A stretch of DNA of 64,000 nucleotides from Talaromyces rugulosus (GCF_013368755.1 NC_049565.1:1488001-1552000); one strand, 5' to 3'; shown: positions 12,483 to 26,315, counted from the stretch's first letter. The notes: a model not told the origin generated them from the letters alone. Program-made: numbers and translations.

Positions 12483-15045
12483 ATGGCGCCGTCTCGGAGA
12501 AAACCCGACGACGACTTTGTCCTGACCCTCTCCGACGACGAGGCCGGTCCAATTGAAGACACTGAAGAAGTCGCAGACACTTCCAGCAAGTCTCAAAGCT
12601 CGAAAAAACGCAAACGCGAAGTCAACAACGAAGCGCCGGCAAAGCAGAAGAAACAGAAAAAATCAAAGAAGAATGGCGCCGGCAAGGACAATGCGGGGGA
12701 TTCGTTGAATAGCCATGAAGACGAGGAAGGAGGTGATGAGGATGAGCAGGGTGCACTGGATGATTCAAAGGATGATGGGGCTCTGGATCCTGCGTTTGAG
12801 TTTGATATTGGCGGTAATGCGGCCAGAGATACCGTGGAGGATTTCGATGGATGGGAAATCGATGATAAGAAGAGGCATGCCAATGGGAACAAAAAGGCTG
12901 TTGATATTGATGACATTATCGCTCGTCGCAAGCTGAAAAAAGTGGATGATGATGAAAGGAAGAACAAGAAGGCGGCGAAGAAAAAGGACGATTTTGAGGT
13001 CTTTGATAGCGATGATGCCGAAGAAGAAGAGGAGGAGGAGGAGGAGGAGGAGGAGGAGGATGAGAATGAATTGGAGATGTCGGAAATGCCAAACTTTGAC
13101 GACGACGAACTGCTGGCGGCCGATGGGTTCGGCATGGGAGTCAACAGCGAAGACGAAGACGACAAGGAGGATAAAGCTGCCGCCAAAAAAGACAATGACG
13201 GAAGTGAAGATGAAAAGGACGGTGCAGACGAGGATGATGAAGGGTCAGACTCTGAAGGCTCGGTTGCATCTCCTGTTGCGCACCCAGACGATATCGCATC
13301 CGACCAGGAATCAGAGTCTGAGATCGAGAACGAGGAAGAGCTCGAGAAGAGAAAGGCCTTTTTTGCGCCAGAAGACGCGAGTACAGCCAAGGATACAGAA
13401 GATTCTGCTAGTGGCTCGTTTCAAAACTACAACCTTTCGCGGCCAATTCTTCGGGGTCTGGCCGCTGTCGGCTTCACCAACCCGACGCCAATTCAGCGCA
13501 AGGCCATCCCCGTGGCTCTCATGGGCAAAGATGTTGTCGGTGGCGCTGTTACTGGTTCCGGTAAAACCGGCGCTTTTCTCATTCCCATCTTGGAGCGTCT
13601 CCTCTACCGTCCACGCAAAGTTCCTACCAGTCGAGTCGCCATTCTCATGCCAACGCGTGAGCTGGCTGTCCAATGTTACAATGTCGCCACCAAGCTCGCT
13701 ACTTATACCGACATCACATTCTGTCAGCTTATCGGTGGTTTCAGTCTTCGAGAACAAGAGAATATCCTGAAAAAGAGACCAGACATTATCATTGCCACTC
13801 CCGGTCGTTTCATTGACCATATGAGGAACTCGGCCAGTTTCACCGTTGACACACTCGAAATTCTTGTTCTCGACGAAGCCGATCGTATGCTGGAAGATGG
13901 TTTCGCCGACGAATTGAACGAAATCCTGACCACGATTCCCAAATCGCGCCAAACGATGCTCTTCTCTGCTACTATGACAGACTCGGTGGACAAGCTCATT
14001 CGCGTGGGCCTGAACCGGCCGGTGCGTCTGATGGTCGACGCTAAGAAACAGACTGTTGGCACTCTTGTCCAAGAATTCGTACGCCTTCGGCCCGGTCGTG
14101 AAGACAAGAGGCTTGCCTCGCTCGTGCATTTGTGTCAGCAAATCTACATGTCGCGGGTGATTATCTTTTTCCGTCAGAAAAAGGAGGCCCATCGTGTCAG
14201 GGTTATTTTTGGCTTATTTGGACTGAAGGCTGCAGAGCTCCACGGTAGCATGAGCCAAGAACAGGTATGTTGAAATTTTTATATTATACGTTATGTATCA
14301 CGATCTATTGGTTTGCTAATTATATGTATAGCGTATCAAAAGTGTGGAAGATTTCCGCGATGGCCGTGTGGCATTCTTGCTAGCAACCGATGTTGCCTCT
14401 CGTGGTCTTGATATCAAAGGAGTCGAGACAGTCATCAACTACGAAGCGCCCCAGACGCACGAAATTTATCTCCATCGTGTTGGTCGTACTGCGCGTGCCG
14501 GACGGTCTGGCCGAGCTTGCACACTGGCTGCCGACCCAGACCGCAAAGTTGTCAGAGCAGCAGTCAAAGCCGGCAAATCCCAGGGCGCCAAGATCATCAG
14601 CCGCGTCATCGAGTCCAATATTGTCGACGAGCTGGGTGATCAAATCGAAGGGTTTGCAGACGAAGTCGAAGAAGTCTTGCGTGAGGAGAAGGAAGAGAAG
14701 CAGCTTGCCCAAGTCGAGATGCAGACCACCAAGGGCGAGAATATGCTCAGGCACGGGGCCGAGATCATGGCGCGGCCCAAGCGAACCTGGTTCGAAACCG
14801 AGCAGCAGAAGCAAGACGCCCGCAAGCGCGGTCTCGTCGAGCTGAATGGCTCTGACGCTGCTAAGAAGGAGAAGCGGAAGCTGAGTGGCAAGGAGAAGAA
14901 GCGATTAGACGATACCCGTGATCGTAAAGAGGGCAGAGGTTGGAAGAAGGGGAAAAAGGAGCGCGAGGAGCGCAATGGCCGATCAAAAGCTGGACCGAAA
15001 AAGGCTCATGCAAAGGGTAAAGGTAAACCGAAGAGCCGGAAGTGA
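12483..15045 (+). CDS. drs1: DEAD-box ATP-dependent RNA helicase Drs1
   Basis: Two exons, 12483-14264 and 14332-15045; 831 aa. Residues 1-310 are very acidic with Lys-rich patches; an uninterrupted glutamate run comes from a GAG/GAA repeat near 13020-13060. The helicase core follows: Q motif ([13 protein letters not shown]), Walker A AVTGSGKT (about 354-361), [14 protein letters not shown] (about 461-466), FSAT (about 493-496), and in exon 2 [13 protein letters not shown] (about 642). The C-terminus is Lys/Arg-rich, as in nucleolar helicases. Drs1 is needed for 27S pre-rRNA processing and 60S subunit assembly. Complete, with all core motifs intact. Confidence 0.95.
13021..13061 (+). repeat. 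GAG/GAA trinucleotide repeat within DRS1
   Basis: In-frame purine repeat encoding glutamates in the acidic domain of Drs1. Likely length-polymorphic. Confidence 0.8.
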
Positions 15046-15365
15046 TATCTGGAGTATATGTAGATAGTCGTTGCATGGTGTATGTATTACAATGCATTTA
15101 AAAAATACGTTTATTGTTATGGAATATGCGCTGGCTTGATAGATTACCACACTAAAACAATATTTGAGTATTTATACATGTATCCCAAGTGATTGATCTA
15201 GAGTCATAACCGATGTCCTACTCAATTGATCATGATACTGTCTTTCCCTAGCCTGCTTATGGTGTATTACACCCCCCCCCAAGCTCTATAGCATTGAATG
15301 GTTATGCGTTTGTCCCCTACTACATGCTCGTTAATGTCCAATAATACTACCACGTGGAGGGAATG

Positions 15366-15372
15366 TGACTCA
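15366..15372 (+). promoter_or_regulatory. Gcn4/CpcA site 1 (TGACTCA)
   Basis: Exact TGACTCA, the bZIP Gcn4/CpcA general amino-acid control element, about 390 bp before the LEU4 start. Confidence 0.7.
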
Positions 15373-15391
15373 TGCTCACCTATTTACAAGA

Positions 15392-15398
15392 TGACTCA
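15392..15398 (+). promoter_or_regulatory. Gcn4/CpcA site 2 (TGACTCA)
   Basis: Second exact TGACTCA, 26 bp downstream of site 1 and in the same orientation. Confidence 0.7.
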
Positions 15399-15501
15399 GA
15401 AATTGCAGCAATATTCGCTAATATATCGTGATGAGAAATCGGCAAGCCTCGGTTGGCGGCGGCGCAAGACCCCCCGGAGTCGGAGGCGAAAAAAAAAGGA
15501 C

Positions 15502-15508
15502 TGACTCA
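15502..15508 (+). promoter_or_regulatory. Gcn4/CpcA site 3 (TGACTCA)
   Basis: Third exact TGACTCA, about 254 bp before the LEU4 start. Three copies within 143 bp in front of a leucine-biosynthesis gene argue for function. Confidence 0.7.
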
Positions 15509-15761
15509 TCCGTCACCAGCCAACGCCGAACGCTCGTCCTACCCCGACCAATGCCATATCAACTATTACATCTACTTCTCACCTCGCCAGTCATCTGTTG
15601 ACTGACATCTTGCTGCCTGTTCCATCGCCAGCATTCATCCATCTGCTAGTCTTTCCATCTTCTCTGACGTTCTACTCACCCCGCGCCGTACATCGCATCA
15701 CCCCGCTCTTTGTACTGTCACCCCACCCGACAGCAAGACCGAGAGTCGGCCAAACCTCACG

Positions 15762-17868
15762 ATGCCCATGTATGACTCTATTTTCATCGAAATTGCACTC
15801 TGGCGAGAAGAATTGAACACTAATCTGAACACGCAACCAGGCTAAAAGACCCCTCGAAGAAATACAAGCGGTTCCAGCCGCTGCACCTGCCAGACCGACA
15901 ATGGCCGAACAAAACTATCGACAAGCCTCCTCGCTGGCTTGCTACCGACCTGAGAGATGGAAACCAGAGCTTAGTAGACCCAATGGTGGGCACATAGACT
16001 CCGCAGACACACACTCTCACATGATAACTAACCAACAAACAGGATGGCGAGCAAAAATTCAAGTACTTCAATATGCTGGTTGAGCTTGGCTACAAAGAGA
16101 TCGAGGTCTCGTTCCCATCGGCATCCCAAACCGACTTTGACTTCACTCGCCGTCTCGTTGAGACTCCCGGTGTCGTCCCCGACGACGTCTGGCTGCAAGT
16201 CCTCTCTCCATGCCGAGAAGATCTGATTCGACGCACTGTTGATTCCCTGAAGGGCTCTAAGAAGGCCATCCTACATCTTTACCTGGCCACCAGCGATTGC
16301 TTCCGTCGCATCGTCTTTGGCATGACCAAAGAGCAAAGTCTGGCATTGGCCGTCAAGTGCACAAAGTACGCACGCTCAATTACAAAGGACGACCCCTCCA
16401 CAGCCGGCACAGAATGGCAATACGAGTTCTCCCCCGAGACATTCTCTGATACAGACCCCGACTATGTCGTGCAGGTCTGTGAAGCTGTCAAAGCTGCCTG
16501 GGAGCCCACAGAAGAGCACCCAATGATCTTCAACCTCCCCGCAACAGTGGAAATGTCAACTCCCAACGTTTACGCAGACCAAATCGAATTCTTCTGCCGC
16601 AACATGACCGAACGGGAAAAGTTTGCTGTCTCTCTTCACCCTCACAATGATCGTGGCTGCGCAGTGGCGGCTGCTGAGCTTGCCCAGATGGCTGGGGCAG
16701 ACCGTGTCGAGGGTACTCTGTTCGGCAATGGAGAGAGAACGGGTAATGTCGATTTGGTCACCCTGGCGCTCAACCTGTATACCCAAGGAATTCACCCCAA
16801 TATTGACTTTTCGGATTTGAACTCGGTTATCAAAGTCGTCGAGGAGAGCAACAAAATTCCAGTTAATGAGCGCTGGCCTTATGGCGGTCAATTGGTCGTA
16901 TGCGCATTCAGTGGAAGTCATCAGGATGCAATCAAAAAGGGTTTCGTTGCCCGTGAAGCTGGCGGTTCCCAGGATGATGAACGATGGCAAATACCGTACC
17001 TGCCTTTGGATCCTCAGGATATTGGCAGAACATACGAAGCAGTCATTCGAGTCAACTCCCAAAGTGGAAAGGGTGGTGCTGCCTGGATTATTCTCAAGTC
17101 CTTGGAGCTTGACCTGCCTCGAGGTCTCCAAGTCGAGTTTAGCCGAATTGTTCAGAAAGAAACAGAAACCCTTAGCCGTGAGCTTCGGCCTAGTGAGATT
17201 GTTACGCTTTTTGAAAACGCATATCATCTCAAGACCAACCCTCGATTCACTCTGATTGATTACAACATCACTACCGACCGATCGAATTCTCCCGTACCAG
17301 CGGAACCGGGCAAGGCCCCAGATACACGCAACCTTAAGCGTCGTTTTACAGGCATTGTCGAAATTGACAGGATCCAACATCCTATTACCGGTGTTGGTCC
17401 CGGTGCCATTTCGTCCCTAGCTCAGGCACTTTCCAGCCTTGGTATTGACTTGGATGTCCAGGACTACAAAGAGCACTCGGTTGGTGTTGGCAGAGACGTC
17501 CGCGCCGCGACCTATATCCAGTGCACGGCTGCTGGATCTCGAGAAGTCGTTTGGGGTGTTGGTATCCACCAGGATGTAGTCCAGGCCAGTTTGATTGCAC
17601 TTCTGAGTGCTGCCAGCTCGGTAATCGCCCCCCCCCCCCTCAGATTGATAAACTAATATTCTAACTTTTATCTCAATAGTTCCTTACATCTCGTGCCGGA
17701 TCACCAGCTCCTTTCCGCCCGGTGCGCTCCAACACCCTGACGGATGAGGACATCCAAGCCATCGAACAGCTTTCGGCAAGCGCCATCGAAAAAGGAACTG
17801 CCGCTCAGGGCGTCAACCAGCAAAAAGTGGACGTTGAAAAACTCGAAAAGCGAGTTGAGGCACTTTAA
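15762..17868 (+). CDS. leu4: 2-isopropylmalate synthase (leucine biosynthesis)
   Basis: Four exons: 15762-15769 (only 8 nt), 15841-15985, 16043-17620 and 17680-17868; 639 aa. It condenses acetyl-CoA with 2-ketoisovalerate, the first committed step of leucine synthesis. Visible motifs are DLRDGNQSL (about 40-48, catalytic/metal), SLHPHNDRG (about 246-254, metal-binding HxH) and [10 protein letters not shown]. The C-terminal third is the LeuA regulatory dimerisation domain used for leucine feedback ([20 protein letters not shown] onwards). The start is set by the family sequence [20 protein letters not shown], which requires the 8-nt first exon. No clear mitochondrial presequence precedes it. 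Intron 3 begins with a long C-run. Three upstream TGACTCA sites point to CpcA control. Confidence 0.95.
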
Positions 17869-18566
17869 AAAAAGGACACCTTTTTTTGCTTTCTCTTTTT
17901 TGGATTTCCCTTGGAGGATTTTATTCCAATGTTTCGTGTGTGGATCTCACTATCAACAATCCTTGTGTATTTTGTTTGTTGGACCGTACTGCATACTTGA
18001 GAAAAGCATGCAACGCACATCGGGTGTAAAAATGGTTTTAGGCCAAGAAACCTGTCATTACCAAAAGATTTAATCGCAAATACGAAAGCTTCAAAGCATC
18101 AACGCGCCAATTGAATGATATCAATTTTGGATTATAAAAAAACTTTACTCATTCTGAAAAAGATCAATGATATATGTATTCTTCAAATATTGTAGATTAC
18201 ACTGATGTATATACAGCAAATCGCTTCGGGATATAATGGACATGTACATATATGTACATATCAATGATGTATGTAGTAGCAAGTGACACGAACAGAAAGG
18301 GATTGATGGAGGTTTTAGTCAATATCTTTTTTTAAAAAAAAACCAATAACAAGCAGAACGCATAAATTTTAAAGAGGTAAACATAAAAGCTATCAACAAA
18401 AACATTAATTCATAAAGCCATGATTGAATTTGATGTGAGGGGGTTCCTCTTTCGTTGTACCACTATGTGCAGGATGAGGGGCTGGAAAGGAAATGAAATG
18501 CAAAAGATGTAGTTGAAAAAAGGAAGAAACCGGTTTGGGTTATATAACGTGAAGGTTAGCTTCACA
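17869..18566. other. Convergent intergenic region with palindrome
   Basis: AT-rich 698 bp between LEU4 (+) and the Cps1-like gene (-). It contains an 18-bp perfect palindrome, ATGTACATA/TATGTACAT, at 18242-18259. No gene seen. Confidence 0.6.
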
Positions 18567-21500
18567 TTACCTGGAGGGACCACCACGATGACCGTGCGAG
18601 GCATAGCCATCAAAGTGAGACTGGTACAGCAGAGCCTCTTCTGGCCAGTCTTCGGCCGAGCCGGGTCTGCTCGAATGGCCGCTGAACCAAGATTGAGGCC
18701 CACCTGCGCCGGTTGGGATAGAATTCTGTGACTGTCGGCTAGGTAAAGATTCCCGATCGGTGTTTCGCACTTGCAGCGGGGCGTACGAGTGTCGTGACTC
18801 TTGAGAGCCTGCAGTCGAGGGAGGTGCTACAGCCACAGAGGGCACGACAGTTTCGTGAAATTCTGAGCCATTTTGGGACCCAAAGCCGGTACCAAAGTCA
18901 AAGCCATGGTCTGGCGTAAGTACAGGGGTAGGGTTGTCGGACTTGATGGACAAGTTAGATGTATTCACAGGAGGAAGAGAACGTGAGTGCTCCGCCATGC
19001 GGGAGTATCCTGGTTCTTGTTGAGGGGACAAGCTGTTGGTCGGCTCGAGAGCGGCATTATTGAGTAGCTCTTGGTAATGCTTCTCTTCCTCATCCTCGTA
19101 CGGATCATCCACAAGTTCGCGGCCTTCATGGAGCGCAGGAGTACGGGTGCTAGAGTCGCTATCAGGGACAAGAGTTGAATGTCGCAAGCTGCTTCCCATG
19201 ATACTTCCAGCCTTTGAGACTCTGCTCATGCGAGCGTGTTCAGCCAGTTGGGGATCGGTCCCCCCATCTGCATCGCGAATGCTGAACTGAGCAATTGTCC
19301 GCATTTTTCTGGTCACCCAGGAACCGAGAATTTTACCGCGTTGCTTTTCTCCAAGTCGAGACCGAGGGAAGTCTCCATGTGAGACAAAAGCCACGATATC
19401 GGTAACAATCTGGTGGTCATTAAGAACAGCGTTGACGATAACAGGAACCAGAGAGGCAAGATATGACTTTCTGGTGACTTCAACAAGGATGACGACAAGC
19501 CCACCAGCTTGAAAGACAGCACTATTGGTGAATCAGGTTAGTGACATAGAAGAATGTTCAAGTCTTAGTTGTGACACTTACCATCCTCCGGGAACAATAC
19601 TACGATGGCACTTCTCCACCGACGTTTCAATATCAACAGGGAAATGATTGAGCCCATTGATTTCAAAAGTCTCTCCAATACCACCCAGAACGAACAGAAC
19701 TTGCATTTCCACGGGCTGGCCACCGTGACCAATTGGTCGGGTAACTGTATGGAGAAATCCAATATCACCAGTGCGGACATATTGTACCGATGGGTCCCCG
19801 TCGAATAGCCTACCATTGAATCGTTCGGTATCAAATTCCTGTTTGCTTCCATAAAAGGATTTTGCGCATGCATCCGATTGTACCCAGATTTCACCATACT
19901 CACCCACGTGACACAGTGTGCACGTTTCTGGGTTGACGATTGCAATCTGTGTGTTGACAGGGACCATGCCCGAGTCCTGTAACCGCAGAGCAGTGGGGTC
20001 GATATCTGGATCCACGGGGTAGACGAGACCTTGCCGAAGAGCGCGCAGATCAAGCCATACTTCAATAGGCTCTATACACATGTATGAACGAGAAGTAACC
20101 ATTGGGTTCAGAACGTGCGAGTAGATCGTATTGATTGAGGTTCGATCGAGAGCAGTTGCTGCAAAGTGGAGGCGCAATTTCTGGTCTGAAATATTGTGAG
20201 TATTATAAGGCGGTAACATTGAATCAAAGACTTACACATGTCAACCTTGGGCCTATTATCCGTAGAAATCATCAAGTTCTTAAGCTCCTGAAGACTGAAC
20301 CCTTTTCCAGCTATAGAACTCATCGCATACTCCAACATCTGGCCTGTGGCGTATGTATCCTTGATCTTATACCTTGACAACGCGACAAATAGAGACATTG
20401 GGTTCTGTGCAAAGTCCACGGGTGAGACCAGATACGTCGGAGCTCCTACAAAAAAAATTAGTCGTTTATTATGTATGAAAGGAATATGAACCAGGAGACT
20501 TACCAACAAAACACCCAATTAAGCATGTATGTACGAAGCCAAGCCCAATCGTGCTACGCACGCTTCCGAGGACAGGTCTTGTGCTTGTCATTTGGCAGGT
20601 TTCTTTCTGTACTTTGCACATTGCCATAAGCGTATCGTGATTCAGCTGCACCGAAATTCTTCGCTGATCAGCTGTCCAGTAGGTCCAGATGACAGCAGGG
20701 TGACTGGGAAGTAGCCACGCCTTATTCATTGTGAATCCAAGATCGCGACAACTGTGCGATTGTTTAGGGGGCTTAGCAGTGTTGTAGATTGCCGGAACCC
20801 CGATACGAAGGACTTGGGCAGATTGCTTGATATGCTGAGAAACGACTTTCTGTTTCATCAAATGATCAACGTCGCTGTTCACAATGATGGCTTTGATTCT
20901 GAAATCAGAAACGATGTGAAGGAAAGCTGGCGCATCTTCTGACAATCGATTCTGATCAATTGGCGCCATCGGAACAGCAACCGCACCGAGGCAGAGACAG
21001 GCGTGCACTGCATAAACATACTCTTCCGAGTGAGTGTACATCAAGACTAAATGATCGCCCGGTCGAACTTTGACTTTGTTTTTGAGATATGCAGCAACTG
21101 CAGCAACCTTTGTGTCAAATTTCTTCCATGTGATGCCTTTGCTTTCTTTGCCACGGCCGTCAATAGAGCAGTAAGATAACTCCTCAGCCTGTCGGGTGAT
21201 ACGCCATTGCAACAAATCCACAATGTTTGTGAAATTGTTAAGAGGCGTGGAAGTCCTATCATCCATGACAACATCACGGTAGTCTGCACCCGAATATTGC
21301 TTCTCTTCCAAGGCAAGAATTTCTTGTCTACTTGCTGACGACGTTGGAGACCACATACCCCCAACCGGATCAACTCCGAGTGGTAAGTTCATAACGGCGC
21401 GCTCTGCCCCAAATTTGACGTGAACACACGGTAGGGTCCCATTGTCAAACTCCCTTCGACACAGCATGTTACCGATTTCCTGCCTGCCATTCTTTGTCAC

Positions 21501-24445
21501 TCGTGGCAAAGTATTCGGCGCAGTAATCATGACACAGTAAACACGAAGATGATGCTCATGGTAAAGAACGTCCATGCATCGCTCTGCCAAGGACTCCAAA
21601 AGTGCAGTGTCTAATTGACGTGGAGGGCCGCCAGATGTCACTGGAGCCGTAGAGGCAGTGTAGGACTCTAAAACGACAATCGGCAGATGCTCTTCATTCA
21701 CAAAAACATCAAAAGCCGAGCAATCATTAACTTTAGGAACATTCCTCATGATACTAATGATGAGATGTTGCACAAAAAAGTAACGATGCTCGAGCAATTC
21801 TTGGCCGTGCTCGACCCATTCAACTTTTTGTCGGAGTCGGTCTTCGTACAAACCAAGTACAAAGATCTTGCCTTCGATGACACAACCCAAGAGGCCAGTG
21901 CGAAGAAATTCCGGTTCCACCAATACTGGTGTGGGATTACCTGGCTCGAATTTGTATGGTCGAGCGTGGAAGATTGTTTCTGTGTGCTTGGGCAAAGCCC
22001 AGAATCCTCCAGAGAGTGACGGTGAATCAACCCATATCTCTCCAATTATATTCGGAGAGCAAAGAAGATTGGTCTCAGGGTCAACGACTGCAAGGGTAGC
22101 ATCAGGAATAGGATACCCAAAGGCACCGATCCGAACGCTATTTGGACGTGTTTCAGCAAGTTTTCTTGCCTCTTCTCCCATAGCCAATACCACAACCTCG
22201 TTGGATTTCAAAGCTTCCTTGTCAAGAAGGACTTCGGCTAGTTCAGTCTTGGTAATCTCTTTTGGCGCTGTTACTGGCGTTCCTCCAATCAGACTGCTAC
22301 CGAAGCCATCGTTGTCGTTCTTTTTCTTTGCTGCCTCATCTTCCTTGGGCTTCTCTGGTTCAAACGCATGCGTCAAAGGACATCCCATCCGTTCCTCACC
22401 CCCCAACCAGTCCCTAACGCTAATTACCATGCCTCCATGTTCCGGCAGACAAAGCATTGGCGCAACGATTTCTCGGGCTCGTGGATTTCTCATAGGTCTC
22501 AGCCACCTATCTGCTAAGATCTCGTGAAATTCGGAATCAACCGTAAGTGTATCAATCAAGCAAAGTTTGACTGTGGAGAAATTGGGTTCCGCGTTCTTCT
22601 TAAAATGCCGTGTAGTCAGTGGATCTTGTTGGTAGTTATATGCAACACGTTTTAGTCCCGGGTAATCGGCAGCCATTATGGTTGCTCTATATTTCGTTAT
22701 AAGATGAGCATAAAGACCAGGTGTTTCTACTGCCTGGGCCTCCAACCAAACTGTTGTGTGTCCACCATAAACGGTTAGCAAAACGCCCAAAATCATACCA
22801 ATGCCCTGCCTTGGATCAAGATAGCTGAACATTGTTTCACCATGAGCCAATAGTCGTGCCTGTTGCTGGGCTGCATTTTTAGCGTCGTTGGGCACAGTGG
22901 ACACAATAGCACTGAGACACGCCATTTGATGCATAATTGTCCGGTGGCTCATGACCACCCCGCGCAAATCTCCCGTCGGAGCTCGAGAGAACTCAATATA
23001 TGCAAGATCAGGGACAACGAGAGGTGGGAAATCGTCCTTCTTTTTAGGATGATAACTGCCGAATTCATTGGTCTTCCACCATTCGACGCCTCGTGGCCAC
23101 TGTAGCTTTTGAGTACTGATGTCTCTCTGGAAATTCTTCAGGTTATTCTCCGTAGTTAGAGCAAGGTGAGCCTGCGTTGATGTGAGAATCACATTTAAGC
23201 TAGTGTAGTCTTCGATATTGTTGATCGGGACTGCAACCACACCCGCAATAAAGCAACCCATCAGAGAAACAGCGAATTCAATTATTTCCGTGTCGCGATA
23301 GATCAAAGCTACCCGATCGCCCCGATATAGGCTACTTTTGTCGCGAATGATTTGGGCAACTTTTTCGGCGCGGCTTGCAAGTTTGTCCCAGGTAATGGAT
23401 GCGATTTCTTTTCCTTTCTGGTCCATGACCCAATACGCAGGTTGTTTAGCATGAATTTTGGCGCGATGTCGTAAAACGGCGGGTAGGTTGTCAAATTTGG
23501 ACATGAGAGTGCTAGGGTCATGCGGGTCGTGGACAGCAAAGGGCACATCTCGTGGCTCAAGAGGTATGAGATGGGTGAGCATGTTCCCGTGCGAAATCTC
23601 TGTCGCGGGCATCAACGGTGGAGCTATATTTGCCGTTGGTGAAAAGGCATCCGACTGCGAATAACGGTGGAAACCTCCCCCATAGCTGTCTCTGTAATCG
23701 TCATTTTGGTGGCCGGCGAAGTCCGAGAAATACGCTTGCGAGTCGACAAGGGTGGATTGCCGAGTCACGCCGTCAGGCTCATAGTAACCTTGCTCGTAGA
23801 TTGATGGTGGTCTCTGTTCATATTGTGTATGCGGATTGAACGCATAGTTTTGACTGGCCATAGTCGCCGACCTCGAGTCCTCGAGAGTTACACCCACTGG
23901 AGGCTGTTGAGGTTGTTTCGGAAGGAAGAGGGAATCAACGGATGCCCTGGACGCTGCGCGGTCTGGTAATTGGAGCGCGGGAGAATCCTTGGAGGTGAGA
24001 AGTTAGGGATAGTGGTCTCGTTGATATAAGTTGCACAACTTACTTGTCGAGGCATTCCTGATGAGCCGCCATCACTCCCCATGCTTGGGTATATTTCCGA
24101 CGAGGCATCGGCCAGTGGACCATGGATGTTTACCGTCGGGCCCTGAAGCGCATCGTAGTCTGATCCAAGGTATTGCGAGAATAAAACAGTGCGTCGTTTC
24201 TGATACCTAAAATCCTGTAAGCGGTGTGTCCTCGAGACTACCCCGCGAAGGAAGCTTTCAAGAACCCATGGAAGAGACGTATAGGTTGACCTTACCCTTT
24301 CCGTGTTATATCACCATCCTAGAAAATCCACGCATGTGAGTAATTTGCAAAGGCGACCTTTAAGACGTATAAAGCATCAACGCACCTCCAGTTCCCGATC
24401 GAGATTATGCAACGCATGCTGTAATTCCGGGTTGCGGTCTGCCAT
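18567..24445 (-). CDS. Cps1/DIP2-like tandem adenylate-forming protein
   Basis: Seven exons read downwards: 24445-24386, 24318-24296 (23 nt), 24206-24044, 23987-20504, 20445-20236, 20185-19582 and 19521-18567; 1832 aa. Residues 1-40 form a DMAP1-binding-like motif (LDRELE...GDIT.KGYQKRR). After a disordered stretch come two AMP-binding (ANL superfamily) domains, starting near 200 and near 960. The C-terminal 250 residues are Ser/Pro-rich. This matches fungal Cps1 (named in Cochliobolus as a virulence-related adenylating enzyme) and animal DIP2. The usual glycine-rich P-loop of acyl-CoA synthetases is divergent in both domains (SRAPTGDLRGVVMSH; WTADQRRISVQLNH). Its substrate is unknown to me; in animal and yeast DIP2, a role in diacylglycerol or fatty-acid metabolism has been proposed. 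Confidence 0.88.
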
Positions 24446-25289
24446 GATCTGCCGGGGCTACTACACCTCTAAATCGCAGTTGAAATGGGTCATTCGAAAG
24501 TGCGAAGAAGCAGATATGCTTCCAAAATCGGCAAACATCAATCCAAGGCTTTTGCAATAAGCCTATGGAGGCAGATGTTGGTGAATCAAGAGGTACGTGG
24601 TTCCGGAAGGGGGATTCACTCCGCTTTCTGCTGTGGGAGCGGCGGCAACGTCAGCAGAGTACGGAGAGTGCTACTGTTGCCGCCGCCATCGGCTGCAAGC
24701 GCGTTAGTTAGCGCTGTATATCAGTACAACAGCGGTACAGAGAACACGACATTATTACTACGTACATAACTATGGGGTCTCGAAATTAGAGAAATTGCTG
24801 CCGGCCTATCAAAAGATGTGTAATTTAGGCCATGATTTACATAGGGCTATCTCCCAGTATATGTACATGTAACATGTATGTGAGGTTCCTATTTAACAGG
24901 GCATAGTCTGTTTCTGCTGTGACTAGAAAAAAATACCGTAAATAATACAGGTGGCTGCCTCTATTTTCCTCCCCTGAGACACTGTGTTGCTATTCATAGA
25001 AAGACGACATGTCAAACAGCGCTGGATTCCATACAAGGCCAAGCAGGGCACGTGACAGCTGATTCAGATTTTTGAGACAGCGCTAAGCTGTGTTGGCCTG
25101 ACGCGCTAGTCTGTTTGTGGACGCCATCGGATCACCTGACCGAAATATTTCAATTGGCCGGCGCCGCCCCACCCCACGGGCTTTCGTTAAGCGAGCCACA
25201 CCAATTTCCTCCCGCCGAGAGCCATCATTTCGTTGAACGACCAGCAACGCTCGACGCTCCATCACACACTCACGACAACAGCGTCCATC
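24446..25289. promoter_or_regulatory. Divergent promoter region, Cps1-like (-) / RPS5 (+)
   Basis: 844 bp between two divergent starts. A CACGTG core lies at 25049-25054, about 240 bp before RPS5; a Cbf1-type factor could bind it, but that is inference. No gene seen. Confidence 0.5.

Positions 25290-26315
<1,026 letters not shown>

Larger units (their letters stand above)
15046..15761. promoter_or_regulatory. LEU4 promoter region
   Basis: 716 bp between DRS1 and the LEU4 start, with an A/T-rich DRS1 tail first, a C-tract near 15271, then three TGACTCA elements listed separately. I see no CCGGnnCCGG (Leu3-type) site. Confidence 0.6.

Noticed and set aside
12593..14192. Long minus-strand open frames (12593-13390 and 13311-14192) opposite DRS1
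   Set aside because: They mirror the acidic repeat (giving poly-Ser) and the helicase core of DRS1; no domain of their own.
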